DNA from: Setophaga petechia
Taxonomy: Eukaryota > Chordata > Aves > Passeriformes > Parulidae
DNA length: 64,000 nucleotides
Reading direction: 5' to 3'
Assembly: GCA_024362935.1 (NCBI GenBank)
Contig: JANCRA010000011.1
Location: 1,612,001 to 1,676,000 of the forward strand
In this document: positions 52,281-64,000 of the stretch, piece after piece
Position numbering within the stretch: position 1 is the stretch's first letter
Layout: every line of letters begins with the position of its first letter
Program-made: the position numbers and the translations under genes
The notes under the pieces: model-generated
The model's database searches: none
What the model was told of the DNA's origin: nothing
Seen by the model: only the letters and a program-made list of their open reading frames with translations

Positions 52281-54050
52281 TGCTTGTGGAGCACGCTTTT
52301 GCAAACTGAAATCCAGCAGCCACTGAGAGGCAAAACGGGGAAAAAAGCGCCAGGGCTTGTGGCAGAAGGATATGGTAAGCTGGCTGAATGGGAAACACTG
52401 GCCAAGCAGCAGCAGGTGTTGGTTTCAAGTGCTTCTTTTCCGTGGCCTCTGGGAGAGAGATGCAGCTGCTCAATTTTGGTCATTAATCCCATGAACAACT
52501 CTGGAAAGTTTGTGGAGGTCAGTCCAGGCAAACTGCAGAGTTGATTGCAGGATTTTTTTACTAGCTGGGGGTTAACCAAGTGTTGGATCTTGAATTGCCT
52601 AAGTCAATACCTCAGGAGTGATCCTTTCCACACTGAGTTACAAAACAGCTGGAACACAGGCTTGAAGTATTCCAAGGAATAGTGAGCCTCAGAGAATAAT
52701 GTATGGCCCCAGGCAACAGAAGTGGATGATTTCAGGGTGAATCTTCCTGTTTACCTCTACTTTTGCTTCATTCCTCATTGAGTTGCCTCTGTCCTTTTGC
52801 CCTCTATCCTTCCTCTGGATTTCTTAGAAAAGTGAAGGGGAGCATGTGACACTGAGCTTTTCTGTGAAAGCAGAGTGTGTGTCAGCCTTCTCTTTTGTTA
52901 GCCTTCTCTTTGCTCTCTGGCTGGCCTTTGCCAGTCCTTGGCTCCAAGCAAAATCTCTTTGGCTTTTCTGTAAGTCTGGGTGCACACTATTATCCTTTCT
53001 GAGCAGCATAATTTTACCTCACCAGCCCTATTTTAGGGCCCTTTTTGGTGAACACTTCTGCTGGTGGCTTAGGTAGGTGCTTCTCTCCGCAATTTCCTTG
53101 CTGTGCTCTCAGTTGCAGTGACAGGACCACTCTGAAGCAGTTTTTCAGCATAAAGTTTCTGTAGAGTTGATTGGACAGAAAAAGACAGTAAACCTGGATG
53201 GGTATCAATCCATCTCTCCCAACTCTATGTGACTGCACAAACAGCTGGAGAAGCACAGTTAAAAGGCAGATGATTTGCAGCAGGGCTGCCAGGAGAAGCA
53301 ATGTTTACTGAGGTGTGCCCTTGGAGTTGCAGCTCTGCAATTCTGTTCCCTGTGGGACCTCTCACAGTAGTATTTTGCTTTGGTTAATGGAGCATTTTGG
53401 ATAACCTATCTGAACTAATAAATCAGCTTATGCATTTGCTTCCATTTTTAAAAGGCCTACTGTTTCTTGCTCAACAGGTTTTAACATCATTAGTGCTCTC
53501 AGCAAAATTCTTCCCTTCTCTGCATCCCTGGTAACTGAGAGTTTGCCTCCTGCTGGCCTTAGAACATGTTAGTTGATTTTTGTTTTCAATTCCTTCATTC
53601 CTGCTGTTGGTAGCTCCTGCACTTGGTCTTGAAGTTTGTAACTATGCTGCTCTCTTAATTGCCTTCCTATTCTTTTGTGAGGTTGCTTGTCTATAATTAT
53701 TATATTCTGTTCTGCTTATTTTGCTTGAAATACTCTGTTAATGTAGAAAAATGCACAAGTATGAGAAGCCTTACTCCAGGATAAGGTAATTTTCACCACA
53801 TGTGACCAGATCACATATCATGACCACAATGTGCCACAGATGCAACAATTCTGTGATGCAAAGAATGTAAATTAGAAATAAACTTCCCTCATTGATGAAT
53901 TTCTACACTGCTATACTTGAGGGTATTTCTTGAACACTGCTTTGCAGGGTCTGACTCTGGCATCTGTTGGGTGAGCTGATGTGGGAAGTGCAAGCACAGA
54001 GAGCTCCCAAGGCCTCAAACATACAAGCTCAGAGATAGAGATGGATACAG
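52281..54050. other. Intergenic DNA, no supported gene
   Basis: Nothing recognised. Short open frames on both strands are overlapping and domainless. Confidence 0.55.
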
Positions 54051-54563
54051 TGTTTGACCTAAGACCTTGGAGAAGGCTTGAAGCTTTAGTATAATAGTGA
54101 AACAGACACGAAATAAGAATAAAGATTTGTAGTTTAAGCAGAAATATGTTTTAAGCAAGTAGAAATATGCCTCATGTAAGCAGATAAATACATTAAGCAT
54201 GATAGTAGAGGATTTTAAAGTTTAACAATAGAACTTCTATAGTTGGTAAAAAGTAGAAGATACAGCATAAAGTTTCTGTAAGTTGAATGGACAGAGAAAG
54301 ATACATTGCAGCAAATCCTGTAAAACGTAGCAATATGAATTGGTTATGAAGATGCTACCGAGCTTGTGGAAGTAGCTGATTGGATAAGAAATTTATAAAA
54401 GACTTTGTAACTGGAATTAGAACGGCTTCCAAGGTACAGCTTCTAATGTGATGGCTTTGAATGTAACAACCTTATAGTCTCACCCTTCCATGAGACTGAC
54501 TGTTGCAATAAACTATCTTTTAAATGCCTCTTCAGTAGACCCTGTCTTTCTGTGTCCCAAACA
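54051..54563 (+). mobile_element. Solo LTR of an endogenous retrovirus (candidate)
   Basis: The 513-bp block begins TGTTTG and ends CAAACA, a perfect 6-bp terminal inverted repeat of the TG...CA retroviral type. Inside are an inverted CCAAT (attgg, about 54338 and 54379), a TATA box TATAAAA (54394-54400) and a poly(A) signal AATAAA (54507-54512), then a T/GT-rich stretch before the end. This is the U3-R-U5 order. The flanks (tacag and agcag) match only in their last three bases, so the target-site duplication is weak or decayed. There is no gag, pol or env sequence nearby, so it is a solo LTR. Confidence 0.65.
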
Positions 54564-57500
54564 AGCAGCTGCTGAACTAATTGTGCCCCTTTCAGGGTAG
54601 CAATCTTCAAAGCTCTCCTATTCCACCTCTACAAGCTCCTCTCCTGACTTGTGATATAAAGGACACATAATAATTGTTGTTTGTGGCTCTGCCTTACCTG
54701 CCCCTTTTCTTTTGCTGTGCATTTTCCTGCTTCCTATCGCCTTTTAGTCTGAGAGTGCCTCTCTTGTTTGACACTCCCAATCTGTGCTTCCTTGCTGTCT
54801 CCCAGAGCAGTGTTCTTCTGAGAAGGACAGTCTGAAGGGAGCAGCTGTCCAGAGGCACTGTGTGGTGATGGAGCTTATGATTGTTTGGATGCATTGGAGA
54901 CTGGGGAGGTGCAGATACTGACCGTGAGCAACTTACCCCTTGGTGCCTCACCTCCTAAGGGATTTGTCAGGTTTAAACTGAGGATGCAAGGAAAATCATA
55001 TAGAGGGAAGTGTGATCAACTAATAATGATATATTAAAAGAGATCTTGCTTAAAGTGAGTTGCTTGGGGAGGGCTGGCAGAAATGTTGAGGAGAGTGGTG
55101 CAACTTTAGCCCTTCTCCTCTTCCTCAGGCACTTGCCTGTGGATTAACAGAAGGTGCCTGTCTTGGCATGAGGATTTACAGCCTTCACCTTCCTCTGGGA
55201 GAAGGGGCTTTGTATGGACTCTAAGAGAGTCCAGATGTGGCTCTGTGTTCTCCCCATTGCCTCTTCCTTTAGGAGCTAGTGCATTTGATTCCTCTAGCAA
55301 TCCAATTTTCTTTTCCTCTTCTGTCTTGATATTTAATTATTAGCAGTGGGAAGGAGAGCTGAAGAACCAGTCTCCCTTTGCTTGGGATGAATCCAACTCA
55401 TGTTGGGCTGTTTGCACTTGCTGAACTGAGATTGGTGCAGCCATTTTCTGCAAACGACTGTGAGCACCTTCAGCTGCAGTGTCAATGCCAGATGGACATG
55501 CATTTGATGGACCTAAGCTTTGGCCCTAGATTTACCCAAGGACAGCCAGGCACTGCTCTGTGCTGTAGCTGTGCTCTGTCCCGAGAGTTCTCTGGGGACT
55601 GCACACTGACCAGAGCGTCCCTTAATAGAGCTCTGAGGATTTACTCTGCTTATGGAGGGGTAAGGCTCTCTTGCAAGACTAAGCTACAGAAGCTTCTAGA
55701 ATGGGATCAAGATTGTCTGGAGAATGGTTTGTGCTTTAAAAATGTCACTGGATTTCCAGGCCCTTCCTGATTTCTGTCTTTGTGATGTTGCGATGCTTGC
55801 ATTTGGCTTTTCAGTTTGGCAGCTTCTTAACAATTTAGCACTTTTGTTTCTGTTATTTTGTTTGACTTCAAGCTCTGCACATCACCAGCATGGCCCTGGG
55901 TGAAACAGCTGACCTAGACAGCATAGGCAGGACTAACACCAAAAGGCAAACCTGTGGGACTAGACTAAGAAGCAGATTTTGTGAACTACACTTTGAAACT
56001 GATGATATCTTCTGCTTAGGAGGGGAAAGATGCAGAAAGATGAAAAAGAAACAGCACCAACTATGGCCTGTGTCTTTACTCCTCTTTGTGAAGAGAATAG
56101 CTTTTAGAGCTTAAAATTGTCATATTTAGGGAAGCCACTCTATCTATTTTAGGTGGAAATCTTGGGTGATGACTATATTCCTCTTGCACCAGGTTAGAAT
56201 ATCCTATCTGGGTTTTCAGCACCGTACACAAATACACATTTAAAGTTTTCAGGCATTTTCCTTTAATTCTTTGGGATGCGAAAAAATATAATTGGTTGCA
56301 AGAAGTTTCTCTTCTCTGTAGCCCAGATCCTGAGGACACATGATTGCATTTCAAGAAACTTACCCAGCAGCTGGCACTGAGATTAATTAATTATTTTTTT
56401 AAGTAGGCCAGAGTCTCAGTTTGTGTGAAGTGATGATAACAGACAGCACCACTTTCTGTAGGTGAGGCATGGCCTGAGCACAGAGGGAAGAGAGAGGACC
56501 ACCTGGTTGTCAGACTCCTGGCAAATTTTCTTGCTCTGTCTCCTCAGTTTGCCTGCTTGTAGAGCAGAGATAAGTTTTGCCTGGAAGAAAATCATGTATG
56601 TGAAGGGCTTTGAAGATAAAAACCACTCTACACTCACTATTGCAGTTAGCTTTACATTAAACCAAAGCATGCCATGTTATCTATCCCTTTTGTGCTGTGT
56701 GTCTCTGAGTACTTCACACATCATATGTAAAAATCAAGCCCTTGGAAAGACTACTGTGTTGCCAGCATAGGGAAAATGGAGTTGTGATTCTAAGCTTCAC
56801 TCCTAGTTTTAGCCAACAAAAAGGAAAGATATTGCTAATTCTTGCAGTAATAAACTTTTTTCCTTCATACTTCAGTTGCTGGAGTCATGTGAAAGACTTA
56901 GGCAGCAAGGGCCAGAGGAGAAAATGTCATCTTTCACATGATTTAATGACACTAATTGCTGAGTTGAATACTGGTGCATAAATTTAATTAGTAGCAATGT
57001 CTCAGCATTCTGTAGGGAGTCTCATTTTACTGATCAGATGACACATTGTTTTGATTTAGGTTAAAAAATGTTTCCAGGCAAACTTGCTGTATTTTGCTGT
57101 GTTTAGTAATGTGCATTTTGAGAAAGTAAACATGGCTTATCCTTCTATTGAGAGTGTTTGCCTATAGTAGAGAATGTTTATATTTTCAAGTGACCAAATA
57201 TTGTCCAAACCTATTGGAGCCATCGTAAGTCAGTTGTAAAATAGTGTAAATGTGGTTTTCTAGGGCTGCCAGGTCTGTTTATAGATGATGTAAGGTTTGT
57301 ACAGAGACATTATGTCCAACTGTAATAGCTGAAGGAACAATCAAACTTTCAGAAAATTTGTGTTCATTAAAGATTTTTGGGTTTTGTTTCTTTTTGTTTT
57401 GCTTTTTGGTGTTTCGTTGTTTGTTTGGCTTGGTTTGGTTTGGTTGGGCTTTGTGTTGTTTTTTCCCTTTTCAACATTAGATGAGCCAATACTTTTATCA

Positions 57501-57970
57501 CCTCTCACAGACAAAAGAGTAAACGCCTCTGAAGTAGCACAAGTCAAGGACAGAAGTTACCAGCTCATAGAACAATAGTTCTGTGGGTACAGAACAAAGA
57601 AATCCTGTATGGACATGCTGGAAAGAGAAGACATCTGTAATCAGAATTTGTTTGTGTGTAAGACCTAGCTGATAAGGTTAATATAATATTAGGTTTTGTG
57701 GCTTGGGGCAGGAGCTCAGAAGTGGCAAGATTGTAAAAAATGGGGATCCCACATCAAAAGAGGTTGCTCACTTGGGCTGTCTTCTGGGTGGCTGCCCTGA
57801 AAAAGGCTCTGCCTTTGCTGTGGGCCCTGAGGTCCATCAGGGAGGTTCTGGGTGGGTGCCCTGTGCCTTTTTCAGGACATTATGTCTTGCTGTCAAAACA
57901 AGAGAGCACTTAAAGCTTGGAAACTATGAATACTTTCTCATTTTCTTTTAGCTTTCCTTTGTCTGTTTAG
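54564..57970. other. Intergenic DNA (expected position of lost 5' SNX31 exons)
   Basis: I searched by eye for SNX31 exons 1 and 2 (start of the PX domain) here and upstream to 46.4 kb and did not find them. A T/G-rich simple tract at 57375-57467 has TTTGG/TTTTG repeats. Otherwise nothing was recognised. Confidence 0.5.
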
Positions 57971-58088
57971 CAGCTGAGGAGCATTTTGGGAGCACTGTGC
58001 CTGCTTTCCATCCAGAGTTTTATCTGACAATGACCAAACCAACGGCAGAGGGAGAGGCAGTCACAGCTGGAGCAGTATCTTCAGAATG
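57971..58088 (+). pseudogene. SNX31: SNX31 PX-domain exon, frame-shifted relic
   Basis: SNX31 is a sorting nexin with PX and FERM-like domains that acts on endosomes in integrin recycling. This 118-bp block is flanked by an acceptor (tctgtttag, 57970) and a donor (aatg|gtaagc, 58089); I infer 118 bp for the human exon as well. It opens Gln-Leu-Arg and ends SQLEQYLQN like SNX31. The middle (FG...P.F.P..YLTMTK) matches only one frame over: one base is missing near 57980 and one extra G lies near 58050. Read in the entry frame it has TGA at 58025-58027 and 58031-58033. Two compensating shifts in one exon are unlikely to be assembly errors, so I infer a pseudogene. PABPC1-SNX31 neighbourhood and orientation agree with mammals. 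Confidence 0.6.
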
Positions 58089-59101
58089 GTAAGCCTGGCT
58101 ATAACAACCTGATCAACTTTCACATGTAGGGCTTAAACCTTCAAGGATATGCCTACAATATTGACTGCAGGGTGCCCTACCTTTCTTACTGAGATGAGTT
58201 AGGGTGTATCTAAAATGCTAAACATTGCAGCCCTGTTCTGGCTGTTGGTTCACTGGGTTTAGAACATCTGGGTATTGTATTTCTCTGATTTCTGAAGCAA
58301 ATGCCTTTTCTGCTGGTTTCCCAAAATATAAAAGTGCAGTTTCACTCTGAACAGCCTGTAGTCTGTTCATTCTCTGTCCCTCTGGGTCAATGAGTGGAAC
58401 CGCCCTCTGTGGTTCTGGTTCACAGCTGCCACAGCTGATATGGCACCCAGTGGGTAGAAGACAGAGGCAAAAATAACAGGCACTTGGGCAGGTAGAAGAG
58501 AAACATGGACCTCCTCCCTTCAAGAGTTTCCAAGAAGACTTGTGAGAATTACAGGAAGAGTTTGTAGAAAAATTACATCTCGGTGTGCTGTGTTCTAGGA
58601 CAAGTTTGCAGGACTCCTAGAATGGGTCTTGTGAGTTTCATATAAGCCAAGAAAAACAGAAAAATACATTTCAACTGCCTGAAAGGATGGGTGTGCAGGT
58701 AGATGAATTTAAAGAGGTTTTGCAGCCTCTGGCCTCACATATTTTGTGCCAAGACTTACAAAACAGAAACTCAGAACTTTAAAGTTGCACTTAGTGGTTA
58801 TTCTTTTTTCACTTGAATATTCATTTCTTTTAAAGCTACGGGCCTTGAGTGACTATGAGTTACATGGCCAAGAACCTTACTGAGGTCTTGCTTTGGGAGA
58901 AAAGCAGCATTCCATGTATTTTGCCCTGCTCATAGTTTCAGTAATTTAACAGATTGATAGAGGCAGCTGGGCAGAAACCAAAGGATGAGTAAAGTAACAC
59001 TGACTATTTAGTCAAAAGTCATGTTTTGAGACATTGGCCATGTTTTTCATCTGTTGGCTACATTTAGTTTCCTCCCTCCCCATTTTCCACTTGTTTTTCA
59101 G

Positions 59102-59164
59102 TTACTGTGGATTCAAATATTACAAATAGTGATGCCTTCATAGTTTTTTTGAAAACTATGGCAG
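59102..59164 (+). pseudogene. SNX31: SNX31-like next PX exon, relic
   Basis: This 63-bp block lies 1013 bp after the previous one, with acceptor ttgtttttcag (59101) and donor gcag|gtaagt (59165). Joined to the split codon of the preceding exon (g|tt) it reads VTVDSNITNSDAFIVFLKTM, matching the V-T-M-D-P-N...S-D...F-LK stretch of SNX31. Phase and order fit. The frame is open, but several positions otherwise conserved as I remember them (the Pro after Asp, Glu before FLK) are changed. I did not find later exons before the window ends. Confidence 0.55.
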
Positions 59165-62100
59165 GTAAGTTTGAATTTTTCAACCAAATAGTTTGTTATA
59201 TGAAAGTTGAAATATTATCCTACCTCCCAGGTTCAAGATTTCTTTTGCTATCTTCCTTTCCTTGTGTTCTTAGAGTATCAGTCTGCCTTGTAAAGCAGTG
59301 AGTTCCAATGACAGAGTGCTCTCTGTGAAGCCTGGGTGGCAATAATAATAATATTTCTATTGTTTTTTTTCCCGTGTACAAACTTGTTTCTCACATGGAA
59401 AGAACTGCATGCTTTGTTTTTATATTCTGTGGCATATCTGATGAATCTTTTGCCTCTAAACAGTTCACAGGAAAGTCTTTGTGAGAGCTCAATAGAGGGA
59501 TTACACACATTCTTGGATTTTGCAATTGTAAATGCTTTTTGATAGTGTCAGTGGTTTGCACTCATGAGTGTACTGATGACTGCTGGGAAAATGTCGTGTT
59601 CTCTTATCTTGCAATTGTAATGATGGGCAGAATCTGGCACAAATTTGTGTTGTTGTAGCCTAGGTGACCTTCAAATGCTTTTAAATGTGGTCCATGGCAT
59701 GTGTGATCTTTCTTTGGCAGGCTTGGAGCCTTGATGACTTGTGCTTATATCTGACTATTGCAAGTTGCCATATGTCTCTTTTCCATTCCTCCTTTCATTT
59801 TGCTGTGGTTCTAATGAGAATAGTGGTGTTTTGGAGCAGGTGGGTGCAATATCCAGGCTCCACAGTAATTTTAGGGAGGGAATGCTGTTTTGGTTTTCTG
59901 GGAAGTGCTTGGTGTGCTGTGGTAACCTTACTTGAAGCGAACTGTTCTGGGAAGTGGGCATGCTTTGAAGGACCAAATTTTGTGTCTCAAGAGCTCTTCA
60001 CTTGCTATGTGTGACTAAGGTATGTAAGGGGTGTTCAGGAGGACTATAGAGAATGATATGAATAAGTATTCCTAGCAAATTCTAGAAAGGTTTTTCCTGC
60101 ATACTTTGTAAATAAAAAGATACTGTTTATTTACAGTCTCTTAAATTCAGACCAGCTGGAGTGCTAAAGACAGTGAATGACTTCTGTTGTAAGATCAGTC
60201 TTTTTAGTTCTGATCCAATGCCTGCTACAGCCCTACGGATGACTCCCAGTAATTACTGCTGAGTCTTAATTAGTCTTGATAAGACTGATAACTGGGCCGC
60301 TAAATAAAGTTAAATCCATCAGGAATGCCTGCAATATGCTGTCAAACACTGCCAACTGACTTTTCTTCTACAAAGTTCTGGCAGGAAATAATTCTTCAAA
60401 ATATCAGTTTCCAGGGTTTAAAGATGTCTTTGGACACAACAACATTGTGGATTTCTCTTAATGCACCAGCAGAAAAAATGTATATTAGTTTTTTTCTCTA
60501 CACCAGGCCCTTTTGGTCAGGAGGGGTGACTTGATAAGTACATGTGCAGTACTAATTTTACAGGTTATGTACACCTGTGTATGCTTATAAAGGCATGTAA
60601 TGACTGGGCTACCAAAAGCAGTCAGTTACTTCATAGAGGTCAAGATAGGCACAGAATTATTCCTTAAATATTGGCACAAGATCAGCACATTCTCAAGACA
60701 AAAAAATGAACCCAAATTTCTGTTCCACAATACAATAGATTTTAATAAGTTATGTTTAGGCTTCCTGGTTGGCAAAGACAGTAGCTCTGCAGCTTTATTT
60801 GCATACAATTAAAACTTTAAATGGTTGTGTTTACATAAGTGCTGCTTCATAATACAAATGGCAGTAGTGCTTTGTGTGTTTTTCCATTATGGTAAAAACC
60901 AATCTCCAAATAGAGATCAAATAACTCTGTGAAAGACAAGAGTGCATTAATTGTCATTACCTGTGCACAGTGCCTTTTATTGGTGCAACTGACACTTGAA
61001 TAAATATTCATTTTAGCTATTAAAGAATCTCACCCAGCAAACTGTCCTTGTTGTACATGTTCTAGTATTTATTAGCATACTATTACTTGAGAGATGTTTT
61101 ATAGCAGAGTAACAAAATTTCTCCCAACAGTATTGAAAGGCAGAGTAAAGTTCATTCTTAATGCATGTCTGTGCTGTTCTTTTCTTCCCCATTGTGGAAG
61201 ATGTGTAGGCAGCACTTAGTGTCCTGCATGTTTCTCTGGAGGGAAAACATAGTGAATGCTTATGTGTTACTGATAGTTAGTGTTAAAACCAAGCAGTAAC
61301 CCCAAACTTGCTCATCTCATATTGCAAGAGGGATGACTAATGAATAAAAAATCATTAAAAATATGAAAAAGTATGTTCCTTTTCTGGCAAGGGCATGGAC
61401 TGTCCTTGAGTAGTCAGTCTTGGTAATCTGAAACAAGTTAGCACACACCTGTGCAAGCAACCTGGCAGCTGGTGTGGGAGAAGAGGCAGAGGGACTGCAC
61501 TGTAGGTGCTGATGAATGGGAAGCAGTCACTTTTCTGCCACCACAGCACTTCATTGAGCACAGATATGTCTGTAGGTCAAACCAGCACAGCTTTTATAAT
61601 AGAAACCTTCATTTTTTATTGAATGAAAACATGGGAAACTAGAGGTGAATGAACCTGCTAGGGTTGGGATACTTTTTCCTAAAAATTCTATTGCTGATTT
61701 TTTTTCACCTTCATGTCTATCTTTCATTATGAGAGAGAAGTTAATACTTATCTAAGAGAATAAGTTAGTACTTACTTAATTTTCTTTGTTTTCCTTAAAC
61801 AGCAGTATTTAATCTTCTACATGAAGGGATTTGTATGCATCACTGACTAAAATACAATATGCAAAGGGAAAAATCACACTCAATTTAAGACTTTTTTGGT
61901 CCTTGTCCTGTGTTTGTTCTGAATGGGGGTGTGAAGTGTGTGCTGGAGTGGGAGTGCTGAGCAAGGACCATGGCTTTACTGCAGCTGCTTGACAGTATTG
62001 AACATGACTCATGTGTCTGCACTCAGCATCACACCAACCAGCTGCATCCCCCAACCACATCTAACAGGGCCAACTCCAAGTCTGGAACAAGCCCATGCAG

Positions 62101-64000
62101 GCTAACCCAGCTTTCCTGGTGCCTGTTTTAGCTTGGCACCACCTTTTCCTGCTGCAGACGTTATAGCAGGCATACTCTGTAACTCCCCAACTTGACATTG
62201 CTAAAGTATTTACCAACACTATCACATAGTAGAGTTGAACACAGAGCTGAACGATCTAATCCCTAACACCCCTACCCTTCCACTCTTTCAGACTCTAAAA
62301 ACTTGAAGAATGAGCAAACTGGAGAGACTGATTCATTCTATCCCTTACTACCTCCAGCTCCTAAAGACAGATGCTGTGGTTCTTGCAAGAAGCCGCTAAC
62401 AAGAGGAGACCTTGTGGCTGTGTTGTGTCTTCTCCTTTTTCATCAGGAGAAAGACAGTATGAGCAGGTACTTATATCCCTATCAGTCTCATCTTTATGCA
62501 ACACATTGGCATCCTTGAATGCAACCTGAGATTATGGTCTGCTTGTGTTGGGCATCCATGCAATAATGTGGAGTATTGGGGATGCAGCTGTGAGGACAGC
62601 CAGTGATTATGCACTTATGAATAGAATTGAGACACATTTCCTTGAAGCAGCAGAAGTGTGGAGTTGGGAATCTAGGAGGCTGACTTTTTCCAGTCTGTGC
62701 TGAACAGCAGGCTCTAACATGAGGAAAAGGATTCAGGTGTTGATGAAAGGACAGATGAAAAGTTGAGTACTTGAGCAAATACAACAGAGCAGAGCCTGAT
62801 AACAGGCAAAAAGTAGCATTCTTACCAAAGGACTCTGATATAAGGTGGTTTTCTTCCTGAAAAGCAAGCATGAGGACAAGCATTGAATACCACAAGAGAG
62901 TTGGGGTGTGTATGGTATTGGAAATGAAAATAAAATATGACCCAGAAATCTGCAGGTGTAACCAGAATCAAAGCTGTTCTGATCACAGGCTGCATTTCCT
63001 TCACTAGAGCCCCTGTCTCTGACCACACGATCTCTGCTCCCCTGACCTTGCAACACACCGTTTGTGCAAGCAGTGGAGGAATGCACGTTTGGAACATTCC
63101 TCTCTTCTCACTCAGCAGCTCACAAATGTGTTTGGATGTGTATGTACACAACCGGAGGACTGAGTAGCTAAGATTTTAGCACTGTGCTAAAAACGTTATT
63201 TGTTCATATCAAACTAGGTTGTGTTTCTTATTTATTTAATTTCTATTTCAAAAGTGCAGCTGGACACAGAACTGAATTTCATCTGAATTTCATATGGGAA
63301 GTTCCTATACTTTCAGACTTGTGTTGTGTGCTGGCCAAGGAGGAAGGTTTCTAGCATAGAAGGCTCTGAAGAATTTTAACTCAAGAATGTCTGTTTTATT
63401 TTTGTTTCAATGTCAAGATAAAGTTCAGTCTCCTGACCTGCTGTTCTTTTCAAATATGTTGTAATAAGGACCTCATTCTCATCCTTTCTCCTTTTTCGGT
63501 CCATGCTTCTTAGGTGAGCAACAGATCCACTAAGAGCTTGCTGAGGACTCAGGTTGGTTGACTACTGTTAAAACAAAATCACTTAAAGTTAAGCTCTCTA
63601 AAGGAAAAATGGGAGGAATAAAAAAGATATCTAGATATCTTTCTTGCTATATAACATATATATTTTTTGAGATTTTTCTGTTTGTTTCTATTTTGGTTTA
63701 TTGTTTGTTCCTATTTTGCTTTCTTTTTTTCATCAAAACTGAAACCCAAAGACCAAAGAAAATGCCTTACAAGCTCTGTATTATTCTGTATTCCTATGTT
63801 AACGATTGAGCTGTGCTTCAAGCTACTGGGACAGACTAGTGGGTAGTAGACAGCAGTTCTAGATGTTTCAGGAGATTTATACAGGTAATAGTAACACTGT
63901 TAAGGGGATATTCAAACAATATAAAGGGATACAAGAAAGTGTCCAATTCAAATTACATGGTATGTTTCCTGAAATTCTGGACAAAAAGTGTAAGAAACAC
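59165..64000. other. AT-rich DNA after the SNX31 relic, no further exon recognised
   Basis: I looked for later SNX31 exons (FERM-like region) on the plus strand and saw none; in mammals SNX31 introns are long, so they may lie beyond the window. A short ATA trinucleotide run is at 59341-59353. Open frames are short and overlapping, without recognised domains. Confidence 0.5.

Noticed and set aside
60391..60500. Possible further SNX31 exon
   Set aside because: Translation shows no run of residues matching the expected FERM-like region, and splice sites are poor.

Overview
This window is vertebrate nuclear DNA, almost certainly from a bird. The evidence is the density of CR1 non-LTR retrotransposon 3' ends (octamer-like ATTCTRTG tails, no poly(A) tail) and two retroviral-type LTR candidates. 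The single gene present also has the exon layout expected of a bird. The style of the CR1 tails suggests a neoavian, perhaps a songbird; that is inference.

Layout. From 1 to about 29.5 kb the DNA is intergenic. I see no supported protein gene there, only a CR1 copy at 16.6 kb, a nested pair of CR1 insertions at 18.5-19.2 kb, a CR1 tail at 23.6 kb, a perfect 25-bp-arm hairpin at 20.2 kb, a triple p53-type half-site array at 13.9 kb and a 115-bp tandem duplication at 26.7 kb. From about 29.6 to 31.65 kb lies a strong CpG island. It carries the PABPC1 promoter (NRF1-like palindromes, a G-rich quadruplex-type run, a TATA box and a TOP-like pyrimidine start), the 5' UTR and coding exon 1.

From about 30,453 to 46,393 on the + strand runs the complete PABPC1 gene (cytoplasmic poly(A)-binding protein 1): 15 exons, 14 of them coding, 1914 nt of CDS including the stop, 637 residues. 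The 5' UTR contains the A-rich autoregulatory tract to which PABP binds to repress its own translation. The 3' UTR is split by an intron that starts directly after a tandem stop codon. A CR1 relic sits in intron 10.

Downstream of PABPC1 (46.4-64 kb) the DNA is mostly intergenic. It holds two LTR candidates (50.1 and 54.05 kb) and a small CpG-rich patch at 51.85-52.28 kb with a 13/39-bp minisatellite. At 57,971-58,088 and 59,102-59,164 are two exon-like blocks that match consecutive PX-domain exons of SNX31, the gene that follows PABPC1 in the same orientation in mammals. The first block has two compensating one-base frame shifts and in-frame stops, so SNX31 looks like a decayed, possibly unitary, pseudogene here.

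PABPC1 is a housekeeping translation factor. Its TATA box, TOP-like start, A-rich leader and AUG-free 5' UTR form one coherent translational control unit, and I regard these as the best-supported regulatory features in the window. The most novel observation is the SNX31 relic.
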